A stretch of DNA of 64,000 bases from Nesterenkonia sedimenti (GTDB taxonomy: Bacteria > Actinomycetota > Actinomycetes > Actinomycetales > Micrococcaceae), in NCBI RefSeq assembly GCF_012641515.1, contig NZ_JABAHY010000002.1:1-64000 (forward strand), written 5' to 3'. Shown here in pieces: positions 1 to 8,261 of this stretch; the stretch's first letter is position 1; each line of letters starts with the position of its first letter. The notes under the pieces were generated by a model that was not told the DNA's origin, made no database searches, and worked only from the letters and a program-made list of their open reading frames with translations. A program made the position numbers and the translations under genes.

Positions 1-273
1 CAGACACGCCGACGCCGCAGGATCCCCCACCAACAAGGGCTCCACGCTCAACGGTGAATAGCCATTATAGGTGAAGGCCTCGACAACATCGGATCCGGCC
101 CGCTGGAAGTCCACATGCAGATTCCGCAGGGCTTCGGGGTATTCCAGGGCGACCTCGGGGACGAACTCCCCGGCGGTGAGGTAGCCGCGGCGCTCAAGTT
201 CGAAGAGGAAACCTTCGGCGCAGATCACCGGGCCGGCGTTGAGCCGTTCTGTCAGAGAATTGGGGGCGGTCAT
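1..273 (-). CDS. Homocysteine S-methyltransferase family protein, 5' part (runs off left edge, possibly interrupted)
   Basis: Reads leftward from the ATG at 271-273, with a good ribosome-binding site (AAAGGAG) six bases before it. The first ~70 residues contain the blocks PVICAEGFLFELERRGYL, FVPEVALE and GSDVVEAFTYNG. These are typical of the betaine/homocysteine S-methyltransferase branch of the PF02574 family, which moves a methyl group to homocysteine to make methionine. After AFTYNG (about base 63 leftward) the reading frame stays open but no longer looks like the family, where HREK... would be expected. The non-matching DNA starts GGCTATTC, resembling the ends of ISL3-family insertion sequences, so the gene may be interrupted just at the window edge. 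A betaine methyltransferase fits the betaine catabolic genes at 11-25 kb. The 5' part is secure; the interruption is inference. Confidence 0.65.
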   Translation of the reverse strand, partial: MTAPNSLTERLNAGPVICAEGFLFELERRGYLTAGEFVPEVALEYPEALRNLHVDFQRAGSDVVEAFTYNGYSPLSVEPLLVGDPAASACL

Positions 274-779
274 TTACCGCTCCTTTCAGTCGTGGGACAT
301 GAAACTGCCACCTGAGGAGCGGCCGAGGCGAGGCCTCGCATTATCCGGCCGGTGTTACCAAGAATTGTGGCAGTGCCGAAGACTGTATAGAAGGTTCCAC
401 AAAGCCGTCAACTGGTTCCGGCTGAAAACGACACACTGTCAGGGTCTAACACCCTTGTTGTGTACAGAACTTCGGCCGTGGGAGGATGGCCCCACGTCGG
501 AGATGAGGCGTCTTCAGGTACAGCCCATCAGGGCATTTGGTGAAAGTAGTGAACAGGTCGAGTCGCGGTTCCCGCTGGCTATCTCCCCGCCTCCCAAACT
601 CCGGCGAGTCATAACCCAGACCTGCCCCTGCCGCCCCGTTAGGGAGGCCCCTTGCCTGAAACCCCGCCCTATTTCGGCGACCCCGAAAACAGTTTTCCTG
701 CGCTGCACTACACGCATCAATCACTAAACTCCGCTCCCACTTTCCACCCGGGACGGCAGAAGGCCCTGCGCTACGTCTT
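274..779. other. Gene-poor stretch between the methyltransferase gene and a gene remnant
   Basis: About 500 bases without a convincing gene. Short open frames exist on both strands, including one from a TTG at 652 preceded by AGGGAGG, but none shows a recognisable family. The leftward promoter and leader of the methyltransferase gene should lie here. I found no clear -35/-10 pair and no riboswitch match. Confidence 0.4.
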
Positions 780-1039
780 CCGCCGGGTCATCCGCGCCGA
801 GGCACCTGCAACACCCCATCCATGGTGGTCGCCGGCGGTTTGATGATTCTGCTGCCCAGTGTCCGGATCGTCTCGGCCATCCAGGATGCGATCAATGCCT
901 TCCCGATCACCGCTGCCGGCAGGCTGGTCTCATCCCTGGTGGCCTTCGCCGGCCTCACCGCCGGAATTATGGTCGCGGTCTTCGCCGCTGACGCCGCTCA
1001 GCACCCCGATTGGAGGAATCCCCCGATGGTGGGGTAAAG
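780..1039 (+). pseudogene. Remnant of a membrane-protein gene, possibly the C-terminal part of a ThrE-type threonine/serine exporter
   Basis: From about 816 to the stop at 1037 the frame encodes PSMVVAGGLMILLPSV followed by RIVSAIQDAINAFPITAAGR and a hydrophobic stretch ending AGIMVAVFAADAAQ. This has the look of the last two membrane segments of ThrE-family exporters (GLM-LLP and QDAI-FP-TAAGR patterns). No start, ribosome-binding site or N-terminal part is present. Preceding codons that might belong to it (KALRYVFRRVIRAEAPATP) lie in another frame, suggesting a frameshift near 810-818. It sits just upstream of tRNA-Tyr, so deletion or recombination at the tRNA is a likely cause. The family assignment is from memory of the pattern and is tentative. 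Confidence 0.4.
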
Positions 1040-1073
1040 TTGTCCGGTGCTTGACCGCTGAACCTCTCTTCGA

Positions 1074-1155
1074 GGCGGGTTACCCGAGCGGCCAAAGGGG
1101 GCTGACTGTAAATCAGCTGGCACTGCCTACGGGGGTTCGAATCCCTCACCCGCCA
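1074..1155 (+). tRNA. tRNA-Tyr (anticodon GTA)
   Basis: Acceptor stem GGCGGGT (1074-1080) pairs with ACCCGCC (1148-1154), with discriminator A. The anticodon arm CTGACTGTAAATCAG gives GTA, and the T arm is GGGGGTTCGAATCCC. The long variable arm makes it class II, as expected for bacterial tRNA-Tyr. CCA is not encoded. Confidence 0.95.
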
Positions 1156-1171
1156 CGAGTTCAGCTCAAGC

Positions 1172-1219
1172 ACTTAGGGCCTGAAAGCTCCTCCCAGAGG
1201 ATGCCTTCAGGCCCTAAGT
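1172..1219 (+). terminator. Hairpin terminator after tRNA-Tyr
   Basis: A perfect 14-base inverted repeat, ACTTAGGGCCTGAA (1172-1185) and TTCAGGCCCTAAGT (1206-1219), with a 20-base loop, lies 17 bases after the tRNA. There is no long T run, so termination is inferred from structure and position. Confidence 0.6.
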
Positions 1220-1275
1220 CGTTCCAGGGGCGAGTTAAACCCCTGGTCAGGGATCAGTGTTCTACAGTGTTCGGT

Positions 1276-3276
1276 ATGCCGAACAACACCACAGTGCACG
1301 ACGTCGTCGAAATGAGTACCGCTGAGATGCTCCAGGCCCTAGAGGCCGGAGAGCTCACCAGTGTCGACCTGGTGTGTGCCTACCTCAACCGGATCGCTTA
1401 TTACGACAAAACCGGCCTGTGCCTGCATTCGGTCCCGGTGCTCAACCCCGAGTGCCTGCTCGAGGCCGAGGCCTCCGATGCCCGTCGTCGCCGTGGTGAG
1501 GAACTCGGCCCCTTAGAAGGTGTGCCCTTCACGGTCAAGGACAGCTATATGGTCAAGGGGCTGACCGTGGCCTCCGGCTCCCCGGCGCTGAAGGACCTTA
1601 TCGCCCATAAGGATGCGGCCACAGTGGAGCAGCTGCGCGCAGCTGGTGCGGTGCTGATCGGTAAGACCAATATGCCCCCGATGGCCGCCGGCGGTATCCA
1701 GCCCGGGGCCTATGACTACGCCCGTAGCCCCTACCACCCCGACTACATGACCGCCGCCTACGGCTCCGGCTCCTCCAATGGTTCCGGAACCGCCACCGCG
1801 GCCAGCTTCTCCGCCTTCGGCATGGCGGAGGAGACCGTCTCCTCCGGGCGCTCCCCGGCCTCGAATAACTCCCTGGTCGCCTACACCCCCTCCCGTGGGC
1901 TGATCTCCATCCGCGGCAACTGGCCGCTTCGGCCCACCTGCGATGTCGTGGTCCCGCATACCCGCAGCGTGGAGGATCTGCTGCGGCTGCTCGATGTCGT
2001 CGTCGTCGATGATCCCGATACCACCGGTGACTTCTGGCGCCAGCAGACCGCCGTGGAACTGCCCAAACCCCAGGAGATCGGCCAGCGTCCCTTCCTGCGG
2101 CAGCGGCCCGAACGGCTTGAGGGCAAGCGCTTCGGCATCCCCAAGATGTACATCGGTAAGGACCAGGAATCCTGGGTGCCGCCGGTGATCCGCGATTCAG
2201 TCGAAGTGCTCTGGGAGCGGGCCCGGGCCGATCTCGAAGCCCTGGGTGCTGAGGTCATCGAATGCGATTTCCCGGTGATGTCCAACTATGAGGAGGACCG
2301 CCCCGATGCCCAGGGCCTGCCCCAGCGCGGCCTGGTCCCACCGCAGTGGCGGGATATCGAAGGCGGACCGCTGTCTGCCCTGGCCCTGGAACAGTTCCTG
2401 AAGAACAACGGCGACCCCGAGCTGAACAGCTGGGCCGATGTCGACGGCGACTCCGTCTTCCCGCTGGCTGATCAGCCCATGCATACCTGGGTCGAACGCG
2501 CCCGCGGCGGCTTCGACTGGCAGCGCTCAGCGGAACTGGTCAAGGCCGGACTGCCGGAGAACTATGACGCCATCGAAGGGCTGCCCGAGGTGCTGCGCGG
2601 TCTCGAGGAAGCCCGGCGTCAAGACCTGGAGCAATGGCTGGCCGACCAAGGACTGGATGCCGTGGTCTTCCCCGCCGCCGGCGATGTCGCCCGCGATGAC
2701 CTCTTCCACCGTGAGGAGTCCATGGCCGCAGCCATCCGCAACGGCGTGGTCTACTCCAATGGCAACCGGGCCCTGCGCCACCTGGGCATCCCCACGGTCA
2801 TGGTGCCCATGGGCGTGATGCCCGATATCCAGATGCCGGTGGGGCTGACCTTCGTCGGAGCCGCCTATACCGATGACGCCCTGCTGGACTACGCCTGGGC
2901 CTATGAGCAGGCCAGCAAGCGCCGCCAGCGCGCCTTCCTGACCCCCAGCCTGCCCAGTAACCAGATCCGGGCCAAACAAGTACAGAAAACCGACGACGAC
3001 GCCGGGGCCAGCCTGACACCTGAGGTCACCGTGACCAAGACCGAGACCTTCTGGGAGGTCACCGTCAGTGTGGCGACCACCGGAAGAGAGGACCTGGAGA
3101 TCCAGGCCTGGGCCGATGGGCATATCCTGCTGCCGGCCCAAGGGCGCAGCGGGGTCTTCAGCGGTAGGGTCTCCCGGGCCCGCCGGCGCCTGGAGGAGGA
3201 GATCTTCGTGGTGGTCAAGGCCACCAATCCCGCAGGTGCCACCACCGCGGCCTACACCACCGCAGCACTGGACTGA
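1276..3276 (+). CDS. Amidase-signature enzyme with extra C-terminal domain
   Basis: A 666-residue amidase-signature (AS) family hydrolase, splitting an amide to acid and ammonia; the substrate cannot be told. The Ser-Ser-Lys triad is visible: Lys88 in GVPFTVKDS, the cis-serine in YGSGSSNGSG (around residues 163-170) and the nucleophile, probably Ser190, in EETVSSGRSPAS. The nucleophile loop is unusual, since most members have TD-GGSIR-PA. Residues ~575-666 form an added beta-rich domain ending in NPAGATTAAYTTAALD. The ATG at 1276 is chosen because family N-termini begin just before the STAEMLQALEAGELTS helix; an ATG at 1312 is possible. The open frame runs back through tRNA-Tyr, so longer starts are wrong. 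No clear ribosome-binding site; it stands alone. Confidence 0.8.
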   Translation: MPNNTTVHDVVEMSTAEMLQALEAGELTSVDLVCAYLNRIAYYDKTGLCLHSVPVLNPECLLEAEASDARRRRGEELGPLEGVPFTVKDSYMVKGLTVASGSPALKDLIAHKDAATVEQLRAAGAVLIGKTNMPPMAAGGIQPGAYDYARSPYHPDYMTAAYGSGSSNGSGTATAASFSAFGMAEETVSSGRSPASNNSLVAYTPSRGLISIRGNWPLRPTCDVVVPHTRSVEDLLRLLDVVVVDDPDTTGDFWRQQTAVELPKPQEIGQRPFLRQRPERLEGKRFGIPKMYIGKDQESWVPPVIRDSVEVLWERARADLEALGAEVIECDFPVMSNYEEDRPDAQGLPQRGLVPPQWRDIEGGPLSALALEQFLKNNGDPELNSWADVDGDSVFPLADQPMHTWVERARGGFDWQRSAELVKAGLPENYDAIEGLPEVLRGLEEARRQDLEQWLADQGLDAVVFPAAGDVARDDLFHREESMAAAIRNGVVYSNGNRALRHLGIPTVMVPMGVMPDIQMPVGLTFVGAAYTDDALLDYAWAYEQASKRRQRAFLTPSLPSNQIRAKQVQKTDDDAGASLTPEVTVTKTETFWEVTVSVATTGREDLEIQAWADGHILLPAQGRSGVFSGRVSRARRRLEEEIFVVVKATNPAGATTAAYTTAALD

Positions 3277-3403
3277 GCCCGGGGCAGCGGGGTCCGGTCA
3301 GGGGTTTCCGGAAGGCTCATGCCGGGGCTATTCCGGGATTCGCCTACTGCGTAATGGGCTCCCAGGCTCTACAACGCCGGTCGGCTGACGTATTGTGGCG
3401 CCC

Positions 3404-3787
3404 ATGGCTACTACAGAACTGACCGCCGACGACTTCCAGAAGACGCTGGACGACTCCGAGATCCTGTTCATCGACTTCTGGGCCGAATGGTGCGGCCCCT
3501 GCAAGCAGTTCGCCCCGGTCTACGAGGAGGTCTCCGAGCAGCATCCGGAAATCACTTTCGCCAAGGTGGATACCGAGACCGAGCAGGAGCTGGCCGCAGC
3601 AGCCAACATCACCTCCATCCCCACCCTGATGGCATTCCGGGAGAAGGTTCTGGTCTTCTCCCAGCCCGGCGCGCTCAACGCCGAGCAGCTCAACCAGGTG
3701 GTGACCGCCGTGAAGGACCTCGATATGGAAGAAGTCCACAAGCAGGTTGCCGAACAGGAGCAGGACCAGGGTCAGGAACAGGGCTAA
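3404..3787 (+). CDS. trxA: Thioredoxin
   Basis: A 127-residue cytoplasmic thioredoxin: a thiol-disulfide reductant with the classical active site WAEWCGPCK and the cis-proline loop SIPTLMAF. It is slightly longer than usual because of a Glu/Gln/Asp-rich tail (EVHKQVAEQEQDQGQEQG). The ATG at 3404 is chosen over an in-frame GTG at 3395. A TATTGT box at 3391-3396 lies about seven bases before the ATG with no ribosome-binding site between, so the mRNA may be leaderless. It is single and convergent with the AlkA-like gene, sharing the hairpin at 3813-3874. Confidence 0.9.
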   Translation: MATTELTADDFQKTLDDSEILFIDFWAEWCGPCKQFAPVYEEVSEQHPEITFAKVDTETEQELAAAANITSIPTLMAFREKVLVFSQPGALNAEQLNQVVTAVKDLDMEEVHKQVAEQEQDQGQEQG

Positions 3788-3812
3788 GCCCCACCCCTAA
3801 ACCTCAGCACAG

Positions 3813-3874
3813 CGTCTCAAAACTCGGGAACTGACCACCCAGACCGGGGGCAGTTTCCCAAAGGTTTTGAGACG
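3813..3874. terminator. Bidirectional terminator between thioredoxin and AlkA-like genes
   Basis: Inverted repeat CGTCTCAAAAC (3813-3823) and GTTTTGAGACG (3864-3874), with a nested inner stem GGGAACTG / CAGTTTCCC, in the gap between two convergent genes. Confidence 0.65.
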
Positions 3875-3882
3875 TTCTGTGT

Positions 3883-4971
3883 TTAACGGTCCCGGTGGTC
3901 CTCAGGGGCCAGGCGCGGGCCGAAGCGGCTCATCCGGAAACCGGAGAGCCCCAGCAGCCGCACCACCCGCTGCCGGTGGGGACGGAAGGGCTCCAGCAGC
4001 CGCAGCATCCCAGCGTCGTCGGTCCTGCGGCCGGTCAGAGCCTCCCCGACGAAATGCGCCAGGTGGTAATCCCCCACCGCCGGCAGATCCGCCGAACCAT
4101 GGGAGCGCTGCAGGGCCTCGGCCACGGTCCACGGACCGATCCCCGGAATACTGGTCAGGGTCTCAGCCAATTCAGCCACCTGGGTGGTCTCGGCCGGCAC
4201 GGCCGCCAACCGGTGGATGGCCGAGCCCCGTTCGGCCAGCCGCAGCACAGTCTTCGACAGTGGCGGCTGAACCCAGAGCTTATGCCACTGCCAACTGGGA
4301 ATCCCCCGCAGCTGCTCAGGCCGCAGCGGAAGCCGAAGCTGGCCCTGGCTGAGCTTGCTGCGCATCTCCTCGCTCAGCGGCGGGGCCTCACCGAAGCGGC
4401 GCAGCAGATTCCGCCAGCTGTGCCGGGCCTGATCATGGGTGACCTTCTGCTCTAGGGTCACTGTCACCAGCTGGTCGAAAAGCGCCCCGGTGGCCGGCAG
4501 CCGCAGCCCCGGGTTCCGGCGCCGAATCCCGGCCAGCTCCGTGGAGATCCGATCCCCGAGAGCATCCAGCAGCAGCTCGAACTCCCACCAGTCATCCCCG
4601 GCGCCCAGCACTGCCGGTGCCCGCTGAAGGGCTGCAGCGGCAGCCTCGGCAGTGGTCGCGGTCACCTGGACCTCCACGGCCGAGGCGTCGATCTGGTCGA
4701 AGCGGTAGGTGACCGCACCGAGATGAGCCCCGGCGTCGTCGTAGATGTGCTGACACAGCCAGGCACCTGCCCCCGGGGTCCCGGAGGCAGCGGAGCGGCC
4801 CCGGTGTTGGGCATCAATCTGAACGGCCGGATCCGCGAAGCCGCGCTGGAGTACACCCAGAGTGGCTGGAAGATCATAGGGGGACCCACCGAAATCCACC
4901 ACAGTCTCCGCAGTGTGCAGACTGGGTTGAACAGGTGCCGCAGGGGCAGAAATATGACCTGGCATTACCAC
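3883..4971 (-). CDS. AlkA-like DNA-3-methyladenine glycosylase (HhH-GPD family)
   Basis: A 362-residue base-excision enzyme that removes alkylated bases from DNA. The C-terminal half carries the helix-hairpin-helix LTSIPGIGPWTVAEAL, followed by the Gly/Pro-Asp loop LPAVGDYHLAHFV, whose Asp aligns with the catalytic Asp of the HhH-GPD superfamily. The middle has TLEQKVTHDQARHSWRNLLRRFG, the usual Q-x-V helix region. The N-terminal ~160 residues form the AlkA-like beta domain. Start ATG at 4971; two further Met codons follow closely. Its 5' end lies only 44 bases from divergent cysK, so the promoters must overlap. Confidence 0.85.
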   Translation of the reverse strand: MVMPGHISAPAAPVQPSLHTAETVVDFGGSPYDLPATLGVLQRGFADPAVQIDAQHRGRSAASGTPGAGAWLCQHIYDDAGAHLGAVTYRFDQIDASAVEVQVTATTAEAAAAALQRAPAVLGAGDDWWEFELLLDALGDRISTELAGIRRRNPGLRLPATGALFDQLVTVTLEQKVTHDQARHSWRNLLRRFGEAPPLSEEMRSKLSQGQLRLPLRPEQLRGIPSWQWHKLWVQPPLSKTVLRLAERGSAIHRLAAVPAETTQVAELAETLTSIPGIGPWTVAEALQRSHGSADLPAVGDYHLAHFVGEALTGRRTDDAGMLRLLEPFRPHRQRVVRLLGLSGFRMSRFGPRLAPEDHRDR

Positions 4972-5014
4972 TACTGTCGCATAGGGGAGGGAAATCCCAG
5001 ATGTCTTTGTAAGA

Positions 5015-5992
5015 ATGTCTAAGGTGACTTCTCAACGCATCTATGCCAACCTCACCGAGCTGGTGGGCAACACCCCGCTGCTCGATGTCACCGACGCCGT
5101 CCCCGGAGCCCAGGCCCGGATCCTGGCCAAGCTGGAGTTCTTCAATCCAGCATCCAGCGTGAAGGACCGCACCTCCCTGTCGATTGTGCAGGAGGCCATC
5201 GCCGATGGCCGGCTCAAACCTGGCGGCACCATTGTGGAGGCCTCCAGCGGCAACACCGGTATCGCCCTGGCCTGGATCGGCGCCGCCCTGGGCTACCGGG
5301 TGGTCATCGCCATGCCCGATGATGTCTCCACCGAACGCCGCGGGCTCCTGGCAGCCCTGGGCGCGGAGGTGGAATTGACCCCCGGACCGGAGTCCATGGC
5401 CGGAGCCAATCGGCGCGCCGGCGAACTGGTCGAGGAGATCGAGGGCGCATTCCTGGCCGGTCAGGGCGGCAACTCCGCCAACCCCAAGATCCACCGCGAG
5501 ACCACCGGACCCGAGATCTGGCGTGACACCGCCGGCGAGGTGGACTTCTTCGTCTCCACCACCGGAACCGGCGGCACCATGACCGGAGCCGGGGAATACC
5601 TCAAATCCCAGAACCCCGAGGTCAAGGTGATCGCCGTGGAACCGGCTGAGGCCCCAGTGCTGCGCAATGGCGGCGAGGGCTTCAACCCCCACCTCATCCA
5701 GGGGATCATCGGCGGCAACGGCATCCCTCCGGTGCTGGATCTGGATCTGGCCGATGAGGTCCTCGATGTCCCCGGGGCTGAGGCTTACCGGGTGGCCCGA
5801 GAACTTGCCGAATCCCAGGGGCTGATCGTCGGCATCTCCTCCGGTGCGGCCCTGCACGCCGCAGAACAGCTGGCCACCCGCGAGGAGAACAAGGGTAAGA
5901 CCATCGTCGCCATCTTCCCCGACAGCGGCGAACGCTATCTCTCCACCGGCCTCTACAGCGGCAATATCCCCACCGCCGGGGAAGCGGTCTGA
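5015..5992 (+). CDS. cysK: Cysteine synthase (O-acetylserine sulfhydrylase)
   Basis: A 325-residue PLP enzyme that makes cysteine from O-acetylserine and sulfide. The PLP lysine is Lys50 in NPASSVKDR. The substrate loop EASSGNTG and the phosphate-binding TTGTGGTMTG are intact, and the C-terminal GISSGAA and FPDSGERYLST are standard for CysK. Full family length. No cysE is adjacent, although it often is. mobA begins five bases after the stop, so the two may be co-transcribed. The ATG at 5015 lacks a strong ribosome-binding site. Confidence 0.93.
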   Translation: MSKVTSQRIYANLTELVGNTPLLDVTDAVPGAQARILAKLEFFNPASSVKDRTSLSIVQEAIADGRLKPGGTIVEASSGNTGIALAWIGAALGYRVVIAMPDDVSTERRGLLAALGAEVELTPGPESMAGANRRAGELVEEIEGAFLAGQGGNSANPKIHRETTGPEIWRDTAGEVDFFVSTTGTGGTMTGAGEYLKSQNPEVKVIAVEPAEAPVLRNGGEGFNPHLIQGIIGGNGIPPVLDLDLADEVLDVPGAEAYRVARELAESQGLIVGISSGAALHAAEQLATREENKGKTIVAIFPDSGERYLSTGLYSGNIPTAGEAV

Positions 5993-5997
5993 GCCCA

Positions 5998-6663
5998 GTG
6001 CCTGCCGCTGAACCCGGCCCCGGACTGGCCGCCGTCCTGCTGGCAGGCGGGGCCGGATCCCGACTGGGCGGAGCGGATAAGGCCCTGCTGCGCCGGGACG
6101 GCCGCAGCCTCCTCCGTCACTGGACAGAAGCCCTGGCAGAACGGGGGATCGGCGGCGTCGTCGTCGGTCCTGAGAACCTCGGGGCACTGCTGCCTGCCGA
6201 GGGCTTCTCCCTGACCCGGGAGGACCCTCCGCTGGCCGGTCCCGCCGCAGGGGTCTGCGCCGGAGTCCGCGCCCTGGTCGAAGAGGCCCCGGTGGCTGGT
6301 CAACAGAGAACCGACGACGGCGCGGTGCTGCTGTTATCAGTGGACACTGTGGAACCGGCCCCGCTGTTGGACTGGCTCATCGACTGGCTGCCGGCCCTGC
6401 GCACCGAGCAGAACCCCTCTGGTGAGGAAGCTATTGTGCCCCGGGATGCCGAGGGCAGATTCCAGATGCTGTGCTCCATGATCAGCACTGACTGGCTGAG
6501 CGCCCGGGTGCAGCAGCTGAGCCCGGGGGAGGAGAACGGTCAATCCCTGCGCTGGCTGCTTGCCGGGGCGCGCACCGCCCACCCCGTGCTGCCGGCGGGG
6601 TTGAACCGGGATGTGGACACCCCTGAGGATGCCGCCGAACTCGGCGTGGAGCTGGCAGATTGA
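5998..6663 (+). CDS. mobA: Molybdenum cofactor guanylyltransferase (MobA-like)
   Basis: A 221-residue nucleotidyltransferase that attaches GMP to molybdopterin to form the dinucleotide cofactor used by formate dehydrogenases. The N-terminal signature LAGGAGSRLGGADKALL, the middle LLLSVDTVEP (usual LL-CD-P metal site, here Asp with no Cys) and the C-terminal NRDVDTPEDAAEL (usual N-NTPED) identify the family. GTG start at 5998, five bases after cysK. It is first in a run with a DUF6457 protein, moeA and fdhD, which supports cofactor biosynthesis rather than another NTP-transferase role. Confidence 0.82.
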   Translation: MPAAEPGPGLAAVLLAGGAGSRLGGADKALLRRDGRSLLRHWTEALAERGIGGVVVGPENLGALLPAEGFSLTREDPPLAGPAAGVCAGVRALVEEAPVAGQQRTDDGAVLLLSVDTVEPAPLLDWLIDWLPALRTEQNPSGEEAIVPRDAEGRFQMLCSMISTDWLSARVQQLSPGEENGQSLRWLLAGARTAHPVLPAGLNRDVDTPEDAAELGVELAD

Positions 6664-6708
6664 GAAAAGCATCGACCGCAGCTGATCTGAGCTGTAACAA
6701 TAACCACC

Positions 6709-7014
6709 ATGAGCGATGACGCAAGACTGGCCACTGTGGAGGAATGGGCCCGGGAACTGGCCCGCGCCCTCGAGGTCGAAGAGACCGCCCTGGATATCGA
6801 TGCGATCCTCAGCCTCGCCGGCGAGGCCGCCCATACCGTGGTCCGGCCCGCCGCCCCGGTGACCACATTCATCATCGGCTATGTCGCCGGTCTCGCCGAG
6901 GCCACCGGACAGGCCAGTTTCACCACCGCCCAGGCTGCCGCTAGTGGTGTGGCCAGACGTCTGCTGCAGGAACGCGACGCCGTCCAGCAGACCACTGACG
7001 ACGAATACCCATGA
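6709..7014 (+). CDS. DUF6457 family protein in the molybdenum-cofactor cluster
   Basis: A 101-residue acidic, helical protein starting MSDDARLATVEEWARELARAL, with a moderately hydrophobic middle (VTTFIIGYVAGLAEA). It resembles DUF6457, a small actinobacterial family found beside mobA and sometimes fused to it. No catalytic motif is visible. It overlaps the moeA start by four bases (ATGA), so translation is probably coupled. A role as a MobA partner is inferred only from gene neighbourhood. Confidence 0.75.
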   Translation: MSDDARLATVEEWARELARALEVEETALDIDAILSLAGEAAHTVVRPAAPVTTFIIGYVAGLAEATGQASFTTAQAAASGVARRLLQERDAVQQTTDDEYP

Positions 7015-8261
7015 TCCCCCTGGAAGAGGCCCGTGGTCTCGCCGCAGCCCAGGCTGCGCTGAGCCCGGTCCAGGTGCCGGTCGAGCAGGGGCTGGGCTGC
7101 GTTCTGGCCGAGCCGGTGAGAACCCTGCTGCCGATCCCGCATGCCGATACCTCCGCTATGGACGGCTGGGCGGTCACCGCAGATCCGCCGGGGCAGGGCT
7201 GGGAGGTCAGCCCTATCGCCGCCACCGGACCGGCCGATATCCTCGAACCCCTGCAGTCTGGCCAGGCTGCCGGAGTGGTCACCGGCTCACCGATCCCAGA
7301 GGGGGCCAGCTCAGTGCTGCGCTCGGAACACTCTCGCCGGGATGAGCAGGGGCGCCTGCACGCCGAACCAGAGACCCCGGATCTGAGTCCCGGGCGCAAT
7401 ATCCGTACCCGCGCAGCCGAGGCTGATCAGGGTGAAGAGCTGCTGGCGGCAGGGGATCTCCTGACTCCGCTGCGCGCAGCCACTGCCGCGGTGGCCGGTG
7501 TGGACACCCTCTTGGTGCGCCCCCGGCCGAGGGCCCAGATCATCGCCACCGGCACTGAGGTGATCAGCAGCGGAATCCCCGCCCCCGGAGAGGTCCGGGA
7601 CAGCTTCAGCATGGCTCTGCCGGCCCTGCTCACCGCCATGGGTGCCCAGCCGCAGGGGCAGATCCTGAGAAACCCCGATGACGCCGAGGCGCTGGCCGCC
7701 TCCCTGGCCCCCGGCCCAGACTCGCCCGAACTTGTGGTGACCGTAGGAGGTACTGCCCATTCCCCCGCCGACCCCCTGCGCCGGGCATTGGCAGCCCGAT
7801 CAGCGCAGATCCTGTTCCCGGCAGTGGATATGCGCCCGGGCCATCCCGTGGTGCTGGCCCAGCTGCCGGAATCGGCTCCTGGGCAGGCCACCTATGTGCT
7901 GGGTCTGCCCGGCAACCCCTTGGCCGGATACGCAGCCCTGACCGCCATCGGCCTGCCCCTGATCAACGCCCTGCGCGGATTCCCGGAATCCGCTGCCGCA
8001 CAGCCGCGGAGGATGCGGGCAGGACAGGATCTGGAACCGGCACGAAAGGGCACCCGGCTGCTGCCGGTGCGCTATACCCCCAATGGTGTTGTCCCAGCCG
8101 GCTTCGACCGGCCCCATATGATGCGTGGGCTGGCCCATGCCCAGGCCTTCGCCATCGTGCCCACCGGGGACAGGGGAGAGGGCATCCCCGCCGGCGCCCC
8201 GGTAGACTGCCTGCCGATTCCCACTCAACAGGAGGTAGGCATACAGCCGTGGGACGACTGA
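7011..8261 (+). CDS. moeA: MoeA-type molybdopterin molybdotransferase (divergent)
   Basis: A 416-residue protein of the family that inserts molybdate into molybdopterin. Hallmarks: the early HADTSAMDGWAV block (family: S-MDGYA), the N-terminal SPIPEGASSVLRSE, and IIATGTEVISSG in the central domain. Two usual catalytic stretches are changed. The SGGVS-G--D loop reads VGGTAHSPADPL, and the PGKP motif reads MRPGHPVVLAQL. The conserved Asp of the first loop seems kept. Similar HP variants exist in actinobacterial MoeA-like proteins, so this may be a lineage variant or have altered activity. It overlaps fdhD by 13 bases. Confidence 0.82.
   Translation: MIPLEEARGLAAAQAALSPVQVPVEQGLGCVLAEPVRTLLPIPHADTSAMDGWAVTADPPGQGWEVSPIAATGPADILEPLQSGQAAGVVTGSPIPEGASSVLRSEHSRRDEQGRLHAEPETPDLSPGRNIRTRAAEADQGEELLAAGDLLTPLRAATAAVAGVDTLLVRPRPRAQIIATGTEVISSGIPAPGEVRDSFSMALPALLTAMGAQPQGQILRNPDDAEALAASLAPGPDSPELVVTVGGTAHSPADPLRRALAARSAQILFPAVDMRPGHPVVLAQLPESAPGQATYVLGLPGNPLAGYAALTAIGLPLINALRGFPESAAAQPRRMRAGQDLEPARKGTRLLPVRYTPNGVVPAGFDRPHMMRGLAHAQAFAIVPTGDRGEGIPAGAPVDCLPIPTQQEVGIQPWDD

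Noticed and set aside
274-480. Possible TPP, SAM or cobalamin riboswitch before the methyltransferase gene
   Set aside because: Short look-alikes (GGATAATGC, GGGTG..AGACCC) are present, but the conserved cores and order of those riboswitches are not.
859-1275. Open frame extending the amidase gene back to 859
   Set aside because: It runs through tRNA-Tyr and its terminator hairpin and has no amidase similarity before 1276.
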